Shown piece by piece: positions 1 to 9,156 of a stretch of DNA of 64,000 bases. The notes under the pieces were generated by a model. The model did no database searches and was not told the origin of the DNA. It was given only the letters and a program-made list of their open reading frames with translations. This stretch comes from Geobacillus subterraneus (GTDB lineage Bacteria; Bacillota; Bacilli; Bacillales; Anoxybacillaceae). Position numbers and translations under genes: made by a program. The stretch is from NCBI RefSeq assembly GCF_001618685.1, contig NZ_CP014342.1:2604001-2668000 (forward strand), in the 5' to 3' direction. The stretch's first letter is position 1; each line of letters opens with the position of its first letter.

Positions 1-116
1 TTAGCGAGCAGGCCAAATGTCAGCGCGATCGGCATATAACCGATGGCGATCGCCACCCCCGCCTGCACTCCTTGGCGAAACGGCGCCATTTTACCAGCCG
101 TCCATGTTGTTTCCAT
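1..116 (-). CDS. azlC: AzlC-family branched-chain amino acid exporter subunit (5' end only)
   Basis: Only the first 38 codons lie in the window; the gene runs off the left edge. The readable N-terminus contains GVAIAIGYMPIALTFGLLA, which fits the first membrane segment of the AzlC family. AzlC pairs with AzlD to export branched-chain amino acids and analogues. The ATG at 116 was chosen because it is the in-frame start 9 bases after a GGGGGA Shine-Dalgarno; two other ATGs just upstream are out of frame. The family call rests on this short segment. Confidence 0.7.
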   Translation of the reverse strand, partial: METTWTAGKMAPFRQGVQAGVAIAIGYMPIALTFGLLA

Positions 117-454
117 CCATCCATTCCCCCGTTTCACTAGTTTGATATGTTTATTGTCTAAAAATCGCTGTCATTTCGCAACCCGAACATAGGTCAGTTC
201 TTTTATCCTCTTAACTAGGAGGCTAGCGAAAACAACGGATTCGCTTAATTTGCAGGAGATGGAAAGGAATAACGTTACAGCGGCGCAAAACTTCTCAATT
301 TAAAAACTGCTCCGTGAAAGCGGCCTCTCCTTTTCAATGCCCGGCCTTCTAGGAAGCTCCCGCTTTGGCACAAAGCGGGAGTAGGGGAGAAAATCAATCT
401 ATGATATAATCGAATTGGTTCATTATTTGCGCAATTGAAAAGGAGTGCACTATC
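117..454. other. Intergenic region between azlC and dat
   Basis: This is a divergent spacer without a convincing ORF. It holds a perfect 11-bp stem-loop at 357-381 (CTCCCGCTTTG / CAAAGCGGGAG, 3-nt loop) with no T-run on either side, so it is not an obvious terminator. An extended -10 box (TGATATAAT, 402-410) lies 44 bases before the dat start. I saw no clear -35 box. Confidence 0.6.
402..410 (+). promoter_or_regulatory. Probable extended -10 promoter of dat
   Basis: TGATATAAT is an extended -10 match (TGnTATAAT). No good -35 lies 17 bases upstream, which is tolerated when the TG extension is present. It sits 44 bases before the dat ATG. Confidence 0.5.
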
Positions 455-1318
455 ATGTCAGTAAAACCGCACGTATTGACCGAACGTGGCATTTTTCGCT
501 ATGAGCAAGTGACGTATCCGATGGAAGAACGCGGCTTGCAGTTTGGCGATGGCGTCTATGAGGTAGTTCGCCTATACAGCGGAGCGTACGTTTGGCTCCA
601 AGAGCATCTCGATCGCCTATACCGTTCGGCGGCCGCTATTCGCCTGTCCGTCCCGTTCGCTCCCGAAGAGCTGTCCGAGCGGCTTGAGCAGCTTCGCCGC
701 ATGAACGACGTGCGTGAAGATGCGATTTTGTATTTGCAAGTGACGCGGGGCAGCTTTCCGCGCAGCCATACGTTCCCGACGGAAAATCGGCCGAATTTGT
801 ACGCCTACATCCAGCCGATGGCGCGGAAAACAGACGAAATAGCACACGGTGTGCACGCCACGTTAACGAAAGATGTTCGTTGGGAATACTGCTATATTAA
901 AAGTTTGAACTTGCTGCCAAACGTGCTGGCGAAACAAGAAGCGGCCGAGCGCGGTGCGTTTGAAGCGATTCTCCACCGCGACGGCATCGTGACCGAGGGC
1001 AGTTCATCGAATATTTTTCTTGTCAAAGACGAAACGGTGTACACTCATCCAGCGACGGAGCGGATTTTAAACGGCATCGTCCGCACGAGAGTGAAGCAGT
1101 TTTGTGGAGAGCTTGGCATCCCGTTCATTGAAGAAGCGTTTTCGGTCCACGACCTCGCTAGGGCGGATGAACTGTTTTTGACGAGCACAACCTCGGCTAT
1201 TACTCCGATCGTCCAAGTGGATGACATAACAATCGGCGACGGCCGGCCAGGAGCGGTGACGAAATCCTTGCAAGCCGCCTATCAAAAGGCGACGCAGCCG
1301 GCCGCAAGCAACGCTTGA
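455..1318 (+). CDS. dat: D-amino-acid (D-alanine) aminotransferase
   Basis: PLP-dependent fold-type IV aminotransferase that interconverts D-alanine and D-glutamate with their keto acids, feeding peptidoglycan and poly-glutamate precursors. The protein has 287 residues, against about 280 for thermophilic Bacillus D-AAT. The PLP lysine is K149 in CYIKSLNLLPN, as in D-AAT (IKSLNLL). The motif EGSSSNIF (181-188) carries the conserved glutamate and the phosphate-binding segment. The KSLNLL context favours D-amino-acid over branched-chain aminotransferase. Start ATG follows AAGGAG. It appears monocistronic, with its own terminator. Confidence 0.9.
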   Translation: MSVKPHVLTERGIFRYEQVTYPMEERGLQFGDGVYEVVRLYSGAYVWLQEHLDRLYRSAAAIRLSVPFAPEELSERLEQLRRMNDVREDAILYLQVTRGSFPRSHTFPTENRPNLYAYIQPMARKTDEIAHGVHATLTKDVRWEYCYIKSLNLLPNVLAKQEAAERGAFEAILHRDGIVTEGSSSNIFLVKDETVYTHPATERILNGIVRTRVKQFCGELGIPFIEEAFSVHDLARADELFLTSTTSAITPIVQVDDITIGDGRPGAVTKSLQAAYQKATQPAASNA

Positions 1319-1337
1319 CCGGCTTCGCCACACAAAA

Positions 1338-1370
1338 GAGGTGTCCCATCATTCTCCTTTGGGACACCTC
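1338..1370. terminator. Bidirectional terminator between dat and the ABC ATPase gene
   Basis: Perfect 11-bp stem GAGGTGTCCCA / TGGGACACCTC with an 11-nt loop between two convergent genes. On the minus strand it runs into TTTTG; on the plus strand into a T-rich stretch. Confidence 0.8.
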
Positions 1371-1377
1371 GCCTTAT

Positions 1378-2175
1378 TTATGAGCTAAGCACAGCGCGGT
1401 CGCTGGCGAACTGGCTGCCGCGGATGCGCTGAAATTCCTCAAGCAGCCGCTCGACCGTCAACTCTTCCTTTTCCTTTCCTTCGGCGGCAAAGATGATTTG
1501 TCCGCCGTCCATCATAATGAGCCGGTTGCCAAGGCGGATCGCCTGCTCCATATTGTGCGTCACCATCAGCGTCGTCAAGTTGTGTTGGGCGACGATTTGT
1601 TTCGTCAGTTCAGTCACAAGCTCGGCCCGCGCCGGATCGAGAGCGGCGGTATGCTCGTCAAGCAAAAGCACATCCGGCTTCGTAAACGTCGCCATCAATA
1701 ACGAGAGCGCTTGCCGCTCTCCACCGGAGAGAAGCCCCACTTTGGCGGTAAGCCGGTTTTCGAGCCCTAAATGGAGCGTTTGCAGCGTTTCCCGGAACCA
1801 TTCGCGCTTTTGCTTTGTCACGCCGAGGCGGAGCGTGCGCCGCTTCGTCCGATTGTAGGCGAGCACTAAGTTTTCTTCAATCGTCATATGCGGTGCGGTG
1901 CCGGCCATCGGATCTTGAAAGACGCGGCCGATGTAGCGGGCGCGTACGTGCTCCTTAAGCGCGGTCACGTTGCGGCCGTTGATCCACACTTCGCCCGTGT
2001 CAGGAGACAACCGACCGGCGATGATGTTCATCAACGTTGATTTTCCGGCGCCGTTGCTGCCGATGACGGTGACGAAATCGCCGGGGGAAAGCGTTAAATC
2101 AATGCCTTGTAAAGCGATTTTCTCATCGGCCGTCCCTTCGTTAAATACTTTTGTAATTCGTCTTAGCTCCAGCAA
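1378..2175 (-). CDS. ABC transporter ATP-binding protein
   Basis: ATPase of a three-gene importer (3197-4210 binding protein, 2141-3148 permease, this gene). Walker A is GSNGAGKST (residues 39-47), the signature LSGGERQ lies near 148-154, and Walker B LLLDEH follows. I chose the TTG at 2175, preceded by GGGGGG, because the upstream in-frame extension lies wholly inside the permease gene; this gives 265 residues and a 35-bp overlap with the permease. The set resembles the PF04392-linked ABC systems of Firmicutes, some of which are predicted aromatic amino acid importers. The substrate cannot be read from sequence. No T-box leader is present. Confidence 0.85.
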   Translation of the reverse strand: MLELRRITKVFNEGTADEKIALQGIDLTLSPGDFVTVIGSNGAGKSTLMNIIAGRLSPDTGEVWINGRNVTALKEHVRARYIGRVFQDPMAGTAPHMTIEENLVLAYNRTKRRTLRLGVTKQKREWFRETLQTLHLGLENRLTAKVGLLSGGERQALSLLMATFTKPDVLLLDEHTAALDPARAELVTELTKQIVAQHNLTTLMVTHNMEQAIRLGNRLIMMDGGQIIFAAEGKEKEELTVERLLEEFQRIRGSQFASDRAVLSS

Positions 2176-3148
2176 TGGACTCCCCCCTCTCCAACTGCTG
2201 CGCTTTTCGCTTTTTCCGCCGCTTTTCTTTTTGTGCCGCCCACACGTTTGGCACGATGAGCGCCGCCATGACAATGAATGCGGTAATCAATTTCACATCG
2301 CCCGTCTCCAAAAACTCGACGCGCAAGGCGATCGCCAAAATGAGGCGGTAAACGACAGCGCCGCCGATGACCGCCCACGTCGCGCGCACGACCGAACGGG
2401 CACCAAACAACGCCTCTCCGATAATCACCGAAGCTAAACCGATGACAATCATCCCGACCCCCATGTTGACATCACTGAACCCCCCGTACTGGGCGATAAG
2501 CGCCCCGGAAAAGGCGACGAGCGCATTCGACAGCCCGAGCCCGAAGACAATGAGCCAGTCCGTGTTGGCGGAAAAGCTCGCCACCATCGGTTTGTTGTCT
2601 CCGGCCGCCCGCAATGCGATTCCGAACTCTGTTTTCATCAGCCAGTCGAGAACCCCTTTGATCACGAACGTCAGCACCGCCATCGAACATAAAATCGCCC
2701 ATGTCCGCGGCGCAAAGCCCGTAAAGGAAAACAGCTGACTGAGCACCGCATCCAATCCCGTTTGCTGCCAGACAGCTGTGATCTTCGTAATGACCGTCTC
2801 CTGCTGCAGCAGCGGCACGTTCGATTTCCCCATAATGCGCAGATTAATGGAATATAAAGCGATCATCATCAAAATGCCGGATAAAAGTGGGTTGATTTTC
2901 CCTTTTGTGTGCAAAAGCCCGGTCACCGCTCCAGCCGCAAAGCCGGCCACCAGCGCTGCAGCCGAAGCGGCAAACGGATTCGCTCCACCGACAATCATCA
3001 CGGCAGCGACCGACGCGCCGGTGACAAAGCTGCCATCGACCGTTAAATCGGGAAAATCCAAAATGCGAAACGACATGTAGACGCCAAGCGCCATGATGGC
3101 ATAAATCAAGCCGGCTTCCACAGAACTAAACATCGCTGCCCACACCAT
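2141..3148 (-). CDS. ABC transporter permease
   Basis: Integral membrane permease of the importer encoded together with 1378-2175 and 3197-4210. It is hydrophobic throughout, with roughly 8-9 membrane segments and the motif FRILDFPDLTVDGSF near the N-terminus, typical of permeases paired with PF04392 binding proteins. The tail is short, basic and cytoplasmic (KEKRRKKRK). The start is uncertain. The open frame reaches a GTG at 3178, but family members begin close to the ATG at 3148 (MVWAAMFSSVEAG), which follows AGGTGAG at short spacing. The 3' end overlaps the ATPase start, indicating translational coupling. Confidence 0.8.
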   Translation of the reverse strand: MVWAAMFSSVEAGLIYAIMALGVYMSFRILDFPDLTVDGSFVTGASVAAVMIVGGANPFAASAAALVAGFAAGAVTGLLHTKGKINPLLSGILMMIALYSINLRIMGKSNVPLLQQETVITKITAVWQQTGLDAVLSQLFSFTGFAPRTWAILCSMAVLTFVIKGVLDWLMKTEFGIALRAAGDNKPMVASFSANTDWLIVFGLGLSNALVAFSGALIAQYGGFSDVNMGVGMIVIGLASVIIGEALFGARSVVRATWAVIGGAVVYRLILAIALRVEFLETGDVKLITAFIVMAALIVPNVWAAQKEKRRKKRKAQQLERGESIAGAKTNYKSI

Positions 3149-3196
3149 TCTCACCTGCCTTTTGGCGCCCCCCTTCACCGAAGGAGGGATGGCCGT

Positions 3197-4210
3197 TTAT
3201 TCGATATATTCAGCGATCGAATCCCATTCCGGGTTGAGTTCAATTCCCATTTCTTGTGCTGCTTTTTTGTTAATGGCCAGCTTCAATTTTTGCGGGTATT
3301 GCACCGGCAGATCGGCCGGCTTTTTCCCCTCTTGCAAAATTTGCGCCGCCATCTCACCGGCTTCATAGCCGATGTCATAATAATCAAACCCGTACGCCGC
3401 AAACCCGCCGCGCTTCACTGAATCAAGCTCGCCGACGAACAGAGGAATGTCGTGTTCATTGGCCACTTGAATGACTGACTCAAGCGCTGACACAACCGTA
3501 TTATCGGTAATGATATACAGGCAGTCGACCTTGCCGATCAGCGATTCGGTCGCCTGCTTCACTTCGGCCGACGTGGATACCGAGGCGGAAACGATTTTCA
3601 AATCGGTTCCTTCCATCGCCTTTTTCACTTGATCCACCTGTGCGACCGAGTTTTGTTCGCCGGCGTTATACACCATTCCGACGCGGTTGCCTTGGATATA
3701 TTTATCAATAAACTGCACCGTTTTCGGAATCGCCTCCGGATGCGTGTCCGTCGTGCCTGTCACATTGCCGCCCGGCTTCTCCATCGATTGGACAAGCTGG
3801 GCGCCGACCGGATCGGTCACTGACGTAAAAACGATCGGAATGTCTTTTGTCGCATTGAGCGCTGCCTGCGCGCTTGGCGTCGAGTTGGCGAAAATCAAGT
3901 CAACGCCATCGGAGGCAAAATTGTTGGCGATCGTTTGGTTGTTGCTTTGGTCTCCTTGGGCGATTTGCACGTCATACTCGACGGACAACCCCTTGTCCTT
4001 TAACGCCTGCTCAAATCCTTTGCGCGCCGCATCAAGCGACGGATGCTCGACGATTTGTGTCACCCCGATTTTGTATGTCTTTTCCTTCGCTTCCTGCCCG
4101 CCGCCGTTTCCTTGGCTGCTTCCTGTTTCGTTCGCTCCACCGCAGCCGCTAAGCAGCAAAAAGCTGGCTGCGCACAACATGGCAAGCCGCCGCATATGTT
4201 TGCCCATCAT
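3197..4210 (-). CDS. ABC transporter substrate-binding lipoprotein
   Basis: Extracytoplasmic binding protein of the PF04392 (ABC_sub_bind) type, 337 residues. A basic N-terminus and hydrophobic stretch end in the lipobox LLSGC, giving lipid-modified C23; a low-complexity Gly/Gln linker follows. Then come the family-typical segments IGVTQIVEHPSLDAARKGF, FASDGVDLIFANSTPSAQ and PIVFTSVTDPVGA. Start ATG at 4210 follows GGGGAATCGG. It is the first gene of a minus-strand operon with the permease 18 bp downstream. A consensus vegetative promoter lies upstream. Ligand unknown. Confidence 0.85.
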   Translation of the reverse strand: MMGKHMRRLAMLCAASFLLLSGCGGANETGSSQGNGGGQEAKEKTYKIGVTQIVEHPSLDAARKGFEQALKDKGLSVEYDVQIAQGDQSNNQTIANNFASDGVDLIFANSTPSAQAALNATKDIPIVFTSVTDPVGAQLVQSMEKPGGNVTGTTDTHPEAIPKTVQFIDKYIQGNRVGMVYNAGEQNSVAQVDQVKKAMEGTDLKIVSASVSTSAEVKQATESLIGKVDCLYIITDNTVVSALESVIQVANEHDIPLFVGELDSVKRGGFAAYGFDYYDIGYEAGEMAAQILQEGKKPADLPVQYPQKLKLAINKKAAQEMGIELNPEWDSIAEYIE

Positions 4211-4270
4211 CCGATTCCCCCTATGTAGATTAGTTTAGTCCTTTTGAACGTTTATGCTTTTATGTGTCAA

Positions 4271-4299
4271 ATTATATAAGTTTATTTCTTCATTTTCAA
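4271..4299 (-). promoter_or_regulatory. Sigma-A promoter of the ABC importer operon
   Basis: On the minus strand TTGAAA (4299-4294) and TATAAT (4276-4271) are separated by exactly 17 bases. The -10 lies about 60 bases upstream of the binding-protein start. Confidence 0.75.
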
Positions 4300-4323
4300 T
4301 ATACTATTCAAAAAAAAGAAAAA

Positions 4324-4341
4324 GTGCTGAATGTTCAGCAC
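4324..4341 (-). terminator. Terminator of lcfB
   Basis: GTGCTGAA / TTCAGCAC hairpin right after the lcfB stop. On the minus strand it is followed by TTTTTCTTTTTTTT, a strong U-tract. Confidence 0.85.
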
Positions 4342-4343
4342 TG

Positions 4344-5888
4344 TTAAGCATGGGAGGCGGTTAACCGTTCTTTTAAGGCTCTCCGCAAAATTTTTCCTGT
4401 CGCATTTTTTGGCAGTTCCTTTAAAAAGCTGATTTCGCCCGGCACTTTATACTTCGCCAACCGCTCGCGGCAGTAGGCAATTAATTGCTCCTCAGTCAGC
4501 TCCGGATTTTTCGCGACGACAAACGCCCGCACCGCCTCGCCGTAATCTGGATCCGGCACGCCGATCACCGCAGCTTCAACGACATCCGGATGGCTGTATA
4601 GCACTTCCTCGACTTCACGCGGGTATACGTTGTAGCCGCCGACGATGATCATCTCTTTTTTTCGGTCGACGATATAGAAATAGCCGTCCTCATCCATGCG
4701 CGCCAAATCGCCGGTGTGCAGCCAACCGTCGCGCAAAGCGGCGGCCGTTTCTTCCGGCATTTTGTAATACCCTTTCATGACGTTGGGGCCGCGGACGACA
4801 AGCTCGCCGACTTCTCCGACCGGCACTTCTTCCCCATATTCATTGACAACTTTGTTTTCAACGTTTTTAATATTCGTCCCAATCGAGCCGGGCTTGCGCG
4901 GCCGGTCAAGCGGGTTGAAGCACGTAACTGGCGACGCCTCCGACAGCCCGTACCCTTCCGAGACGATCACGTTGAATTTTTTCTCAAAGTTTTCCAGTAG
5001 TGCGACCGGCATAGAAGCGCCACCCGAGATGCAAAGCCGAAGCGTGCGTAAATCGTCCGCGCTCCCTTCCTCATGCTGGTAGAGAAAGTTATACATTGTC
5101 GGCACGCCGGCAAAAATCGTCGCCTTTTCCTCGCGGGTTAACGCAAACATGGTCGCTGGGCTGAATTTCGGCATAATCAGTACCGTCGCTCCATTCATAA
5201 GCGGGGCGTTTAACGCCACCGTCAGGCAAAAGACGTGGAACATCGGCAGGGCGGCAATGACGCGGTCATTTTCATTGATGCCCAAATAATCAGCCGTGTC
5301 TTGCGCATTGCTGTACAAGTTTTTATGCGTAAGCATCGCCCCTTTTGGCTTGCCGGTCGTTCCGGACGTATACAAAATAACAGCGACATCATCATCATTA
5401 AGCTCCGGCCCTGTGAAATCCGGACTGCCGGCAGCCAGCACTTCTGCAAACGGTTTCATCTCTGTTGACAATGGAATGCCCTTTTCTTTCCCTTGCGGGG
5501 TTTCGCAAACGATGGCGTGCTTGAAAAGCGGCAGCCGCTTTTTTGCCTCGTCAAACAGCGGCGCGAGCAAATCGAGGCCGACCACCGCTTTGACATCGCC
5601 ATTATGCAAAATGTAGGCAATCTCCTCCGGCGTATAAATCGGGTTGATCGGAATCACAGTCGCCCCGAGCCGCAGCGCTCCGTATAGACCGATGACAAAC
5701 TGAGGCGAATTGCCAAGCAGCAGGGCGATATGGTCGCCTTGGCGGACGCCAAGCTGCGCCAGTCCGTCGGCAAACTTCGATACGGCGGCATTCAATTGTT
5801 GATACGTGCATCGTTCCCCCATAAACACATACGCATCTTTGTCCGGCAGTTGTTGCGCCACTTGTGCCAACCGCGCCGTTAAATTCAT
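4344..5888 (-). CDS. lcfB: Long-chain fatty-acid-CoA ligase
   Basis: ATP-dependent acyl-CoA synthetase that activates fatty acids for beta-oxidation. 514 residues, ANL superfamily. The P-loop-like motif [11 protein letters not shown] is at about 173-183, followed by GYGLSEASP, the hinge motif [12 protein letters not shown] and the C-terminal catalytic lysine region [11 protein letters not shown]. Three ATGs are consecutive; the third (5888) has the best spacing from GGGGGG. Synteny with yhfI/yhfH matches B. subtilis yhfL (lcfB). A FadR-type palindrome upstream implies repression relieved by long-chain acyl-CoA. Neighbouring yhfI is separated by a terminator. Confidence 0.9.
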   Translation of the reverse strand: MNLTARLAQVAQQLPDKDAYVFMGERCTYQQLNAAVSKFADGLAQLGVRQGDHIALLLGNSPQFVIGLYGALRLGATVIPINPIYTPEEIAYILHNGDVKAVVGLDLLAPLFDEAKKRLPLFKHAIVCETPQGKEKGIPLSTEMKPFAEVLAAGSPDFTGPELNDDDVAVILYTSGTTGKPKGAMLTHKNLYSNAQDTADYLGINENDRVIAALPMFHVFCLTVALNAPLMNGATVLIMPKFSPATMFALTREEKATIFAGVPTMYNFLYQHEEGSADDLRTLRLCISGGASMPVALLENFEKKFNVIVSEGYGLSEASPVTCFNPLDRPRKPGSIGTNIKNVENKVVNEYGEEVPVGEVGELVVRGPNVMKGYYKMPEETAAALRDGWLHTGDLARMDEDGYFYIVDRKKEMIIVGGYNVYPREVEEVLYSHPDVVEAAVIGVPDPDYGEAVRAFVVAKNPELTEEQLIAYCRERLAKYKVPGEISFLKELPKNATGKILRRALKERLTASHA

Positions 5889-5906
5889 CATCATCCCCCC
5901 AAAAAA

Positions 5907-5924
5907 TGAATGAATGACCATTCA
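5907..5924. promoter_or_regulatory. FadR-type operator of lcfB
   Basis: TGAATGAATGACCATTCA matches 16 of 18 positions of the Bacillus FadR (TetR family) operator as I recall it (TGAATGAMTAVTCATTCA). It lies 18 bases upstream of the lcfB start. This is inference from consensus; fadR itself is not in the window. Confidence 0.7.
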
Positions 5925-5962
5925 TTTTATAAGTAAAAAAATTCGAACTATACTTATTATAA

Positions 5963-6014
5963 AAAAAAGAACAGCAAAGGACAAGAGAAAGCGTTTCCTT
6001 TGCTGTTCTTTTTT
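5963..6014 (-). terminator. Terminator downstream of yhfI
   Basis: Perfect 19-bp inverted repeat: A6 GAACAGCAAAGGA pairs with TCCTTTGCTGTTC T6, 14-nt loop. It separates yhfI from the lcfB promoter region. Confidence 0.85.
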
Positions 6015-6025
6015 CGGTGGCCGGC

Positions 6026-6760
6026 TTATCGTGCCCAGACGAGGCCAGTTTGAGCGAGGCGAATGACGCCTTGAAACGTCCTCCCCGCCTCTTCGATGAG
6101 CTGCCCATGGCGGCCAACGTGCGGCAAATGCGTCAACCATAGCTCGCCGACGCCTGCCCCTTCAGCGATCATTGCCGCCTCTTCGCTCGTCATGTGCCCG
6201 GCGGGCGCCGCATTTTGTCCGGCATAAAAGTTGCACTCGCCAATAAGCAAATCAGCTCCTTTAGCAAACGGCACAAACTCCGGCATATAACTCGAATCGG
6301 CCGTGTACACGATCGTGTTGCCGCCGGCGGTGATGCGCATCGCATAGCACGGCACCGGATGAACTGTTTTTAGGAACGTAAGCGAAAATGGTCCAACAGC
6401 AAGTGTCCCTTTCGGATCATAGGCGATCCCTTCCGTAATGCCGTTATGCGTCAGGTGGGCAAACGCCTCCTCATCTTCCGCATGGCCATAAACCGGAAGC
6501 ACCGGCAAGTCAACTCCCGATTTTTTATAGATGAGGCGGGCGTATTGAAGCGGGCCGATATCAGCGATATGGTCGTAGTGGTAATGAGAGAGGATGACCG
6601 CATCCAAATTTTCCACGGCTGTGTAGTTTTGCAGTTTGGCGAGCGCTCCGCTCCCGCAATCAACGAGCAAGCGAAAGCCGTCATGCTCGAACAAATACGC
6701 CGATGTCGCCTCATTGGCGGCCGGAAATCCCCCCCAATAGCCGATGACCGTTACTTTCAT
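6026..6760 (-). CDS. yhfI: MBL-fold metallo-hydrolase YhfI
   Basis: Metallo-beta-lactamase-fold hydrolase of the RNase Z/phosphodiesterase-like group; physiological substrate unknown. 244 residues, the same length I recall for B. subtilis YhfI. The metal-binding motif HYHYDH is at 59-64, with further ligands likely H117 region (TVHPVP), D in YTADSS, and the C-terminal LTHLPH. The start was set at the ATG at 6760 because it follows AAAGGAGAG at good spacing; the longer upstream reading has no homology-like content. Divergent from yhfH. Confidence 0.85.
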   Translation of the reverse strand: MKVTVIGYWGGFPAANEATSAYLFEHDGFRLLVDCGSGALAKLQNYTAVENLDAVILSHYHYDHIADIGPLQYARLIYKKSGVDLPVLPVYGHAEDEEAFAHLTHNGITEGIAYDPKGTLAVGPFSLTFLKTVHPVPCYAMRITAGGNTIVYTADSSYMPEFVPFAKGADLLIGECNFYAGQNAAPAGHMTSEEAAMIAEGAGVGELWLTHLPHVGRHGQLIEEAGRTFQGVIRLAQTGLVWAR

Positions 6761-6852
6761 TTCCTGTTCTCTCCTTTCATTCATTTTGTCTTCATCATAC
6801 ACAATCGCGTCCATTTTTTCATCTTTATCGATTTTTTGTTTTAAAACACATA

Positions 6853-6882
6853 TTGACATTTTGTTTTGTGTTATAATACAAT
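6853..6882 (+). promoter_or_regulatory. Promoter of yhfH, with flanking palindromes
   Basis: TTGACA (6853-6858) and TACAAT (6877-6882) with an 18-base spacer; TATAAT at 6872 is an overlapping alternative -10. A perfect 12-bp palindrome TGTTTTAAAACA lies just upstream (6837-6848) and an imperfect one, TTGTGTTATAATACAA, covers the -10. They may be protein-binding sites, but no regulator can be assigned. Confidence 0.6.
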
Positions 6883-6912
6883 AAAACTACCAAGACAACG
6901 GAGGGGATCGAA

Positions 6913-7050
6913 ATGTTGACGAAAGTGTTGGAATTTTTCAAAAACCTGCCACCCAAAAAATGCATGCATTGCGGCAAAGAAATGGATGAACAGCATGAAT
7001 GTTACGGCAACACGTGTTCTGACTGCCTTGGCGCCGCTTACCGCCAATAG
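6913..7050 (+). CDS. yhfH: YhfH-family small zinc-ribbon-like protein
   Basis: 45-residue protein beginning MLTKVLEFFKNLPPKK, then two cysteine pairs, CMHCGKE and CSDC, and an extra Cys between them. This pattern fits a small zinc ribbon. It matches the YhfH family found beside yhfI in Bacillus; function unknown. A strong GGAGGGG ribosome-binding site precedes the ATG. It has its own promoter and terminator. Confidence 0.85.
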   Translation: MLTKVLEFFKNLPPKKCMHCGKEMDEQHECYGNTCSDCLGAAYRQ

Positions 7051-7101
7051 GTGAGCGGACGTTGCCCTTGCGTCACGTTCGCCGGCCGCCCCGCCGGCGA
7101 T

Positions 7102-7132
7102 AGGCTGTTCCCCGATGCAGCCTGCCTTTTTT
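7102..7132 (+). terminator. Probable terminator of yhfH
   Basis: AGGCTG / CAGCCT hairpin with a 10-nt loop, followed by GCC and a T6 run, about 50 bases after the yhfH stop. Confidence 0.65.
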
Positions 7133-7417
7133 CTTACCGCCTCCCACTGAGGGGGCATTTTTTTTGCACCATGCACACCTCGCATCTCTGACGCACTTTG
7201 AGACACCGCAATGCAGCCGCAAAAAAGAAAGACAAGTCGGCGACCCAAAACAGGACGGGAATTCCCTCGAGAAACCATTCAAGTCAAACAAAAACAAAAG
7301 GGCTGATCTCAAAAGGATGTTTACAACCTTTTGGGACCAGCCCTTTGTCCGTGAAATGAATCGGTGGTACGTTGTCAGACGCTTCAGGCCGAAAACAATC
7401 GCGCTTAAGCCGCGGTT
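7133..7417. other. Spacer between yhfH and the yhgE remnant
   Basis: No credible ORF. It contains the yhgE-side terminator (7298-7345) and, next to the remnant, the coding-like segment RRYAVWTESETAA read on the minus strand in another frame at about 7407-7446. That segment may be the displaced authentic C-terminus of YhgE. Confidence 0.5.
7298..7345 (-). terminator. Terminator of the yhgE remnant
   Basis: A 19-bp stem with two imperfect pairs (AAGGGCTGATCTCAAAAGG against CCTTTTGGGACCAGCCCTT) and a 10-nt loop. On the minus strand it is followed by TTGTTTTTGTTTG. Confidence 0.75.
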
Positions 7418-9156
7418 TCACTTTCCGTCCATACCGCATAGCGGCGGCGATAAAAAGTACGGGGCAAAGCCAGTTCCGTAGTTGGGCACGTGATGAAGCG
7501 GCCGCTTATCGTTTTGTACCGGATCGGCGATCATCTCAGATACAAGCTCGTTTGCCTGAATACGATCTGCCTTTTCCGCCCCTTCGCTTAAACGGTCAGC
7601 CAACTCGCCCGCCCCTTGTTCAAGACGCGCAAGCCCCGCCGACAACGATCGTCCGCCGCCAAGGAGTCTGTCAAATCCTTGGTGGAGTGAATCCGCTCCT
7701 TTGGCAACAGCAGACACGCCGTCGGAAAGTTCGTTTGCCCCATCCGCCAGTTTGCTCGTCCCCGAGACGAGCCGGCTCGAACCGGAAGCAAGCTGATTGA
7801 TTCCTTCAGCCAGTCTGCTGCTGCCGTCAGCGACCGTTTGTGCTCCTTGATAAGCAGCCTGAAGCTGGTTCTCAAGCTCTTTCGCCCCATCCGCTACTGT
7901 TTGTTGGCCGTCCGCTAAGCGAGCGGCGCCATCAGCAAGCTGCTGTTGCCCGTTAACGAGTTTTTCGATGCCGTCTTGCACCGCCTGCTGCCCGGAAGCG
8001 AGCGCAGCTGCGCCGTCAGCGAGGCGGGAAGCCCCGTTTTGGACCTGCCCCGCTTGGCCGGCTAGCCCGCGGACGCCGGTCGCTATGTTCCCGCTTCCCG
8101 CTACAAGCGGCTGAAGCTGTTCATACAGCATCTGTAACGTCGCTTTTTGCTGCGGGTCATCCGTTTGTTCGATCATCCTTTCGAGTTGGGCGGCATATTG
8201 CTGCAGCCCTTTGTTCACTTCGTCCGCTCCGGCGGCCGCTTCGCCCGCCTTTTGTTGCCACGCTTGCACCCCCTTCTCCAACTCAGCCACCCCGTCATGA
8301 AGCTCGTTCGCCCCGCTAGTTAGGGACGGCAATCGCTCTTGCAGTGCTTTCATGCTATTGAGCGAAGCATGCAATCCATTCGTGAGCGACGTCGCCCCAT
8401 TTTGGGCGGCTAGAGCGCCAGAAGCGAGCTGTTGGCTGCCGGCAGCCAGTTTTCCAAGCCCGTCCTGCAGCGCTGTTGCGCCAGTTTGCAGTTGTTTCGC
8501 TCCATTGTTTCCCGCTTGCAAGCCGTTTTCAAACGACAATGATTGCTCAGCCAGCTCGGTTAAATAACGGGACAAACGAGCGGCCCCGTCTTTGGCTTTT
8601 TCCGCTCCGGCGGCTAAACGGGCGCTCCCTTTCTTCGCCTCCTCCATCCCGCCGGAAAGCGAACGGCTTCCTTGTTCTGCTGTTTGGAGCCCATCGCGCA
8701 GTTGGGCAGTTCCTTGACTTGCCTCACCAAACCCGTCAGCCGCTGTCTTCATCTTCGTTAACATGGCTTCCGCGTACGTTTTCGTCACGTTTTTGGCAAT
8801 TTCTTCTTTTATTGCCTCGATGGCGGAATCGCCAATCTTTCCAGCTAAATAGTTCGCCCCTTCGTTCGGGATGTATACGAGTCTCAGCGGCTTCGGGTTG
8901 CCGCTTTGCACCGTTGCTGCGTTAGCGGAAAAATCGTTAGGAATGATGACGGCCATGTAATACGCCCGGTTCTTCAAGCCGTCGTCCGCTTGCTTGCGGC
9001 TGACGAACCGCCAATCAAACGTGCCGTTTTCCTTCAGCCGCTTCACCACGTCGTCGCCAAGCTGAATGTTCTCGCCGTCAAGCACTGCCCCTTCATCTTC
9101 ATTGACGACCGCGACCGGCAACTGATCTAAATGGCCGTACGGATCCCAAAACGCCC

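Noticed and set aside
357-381. Perfect hairpin upstream of dat as a terminator
   Set aside because: No U-tract on either strand and it precedes the dat -10 box, so it is described only as a stem-loop.
4211-4270. T-box leader for the ABC importer
   Set aside because: Only about 60 bases lie between the -10 and the start codon; no specifier loop or T-box sequence is present.
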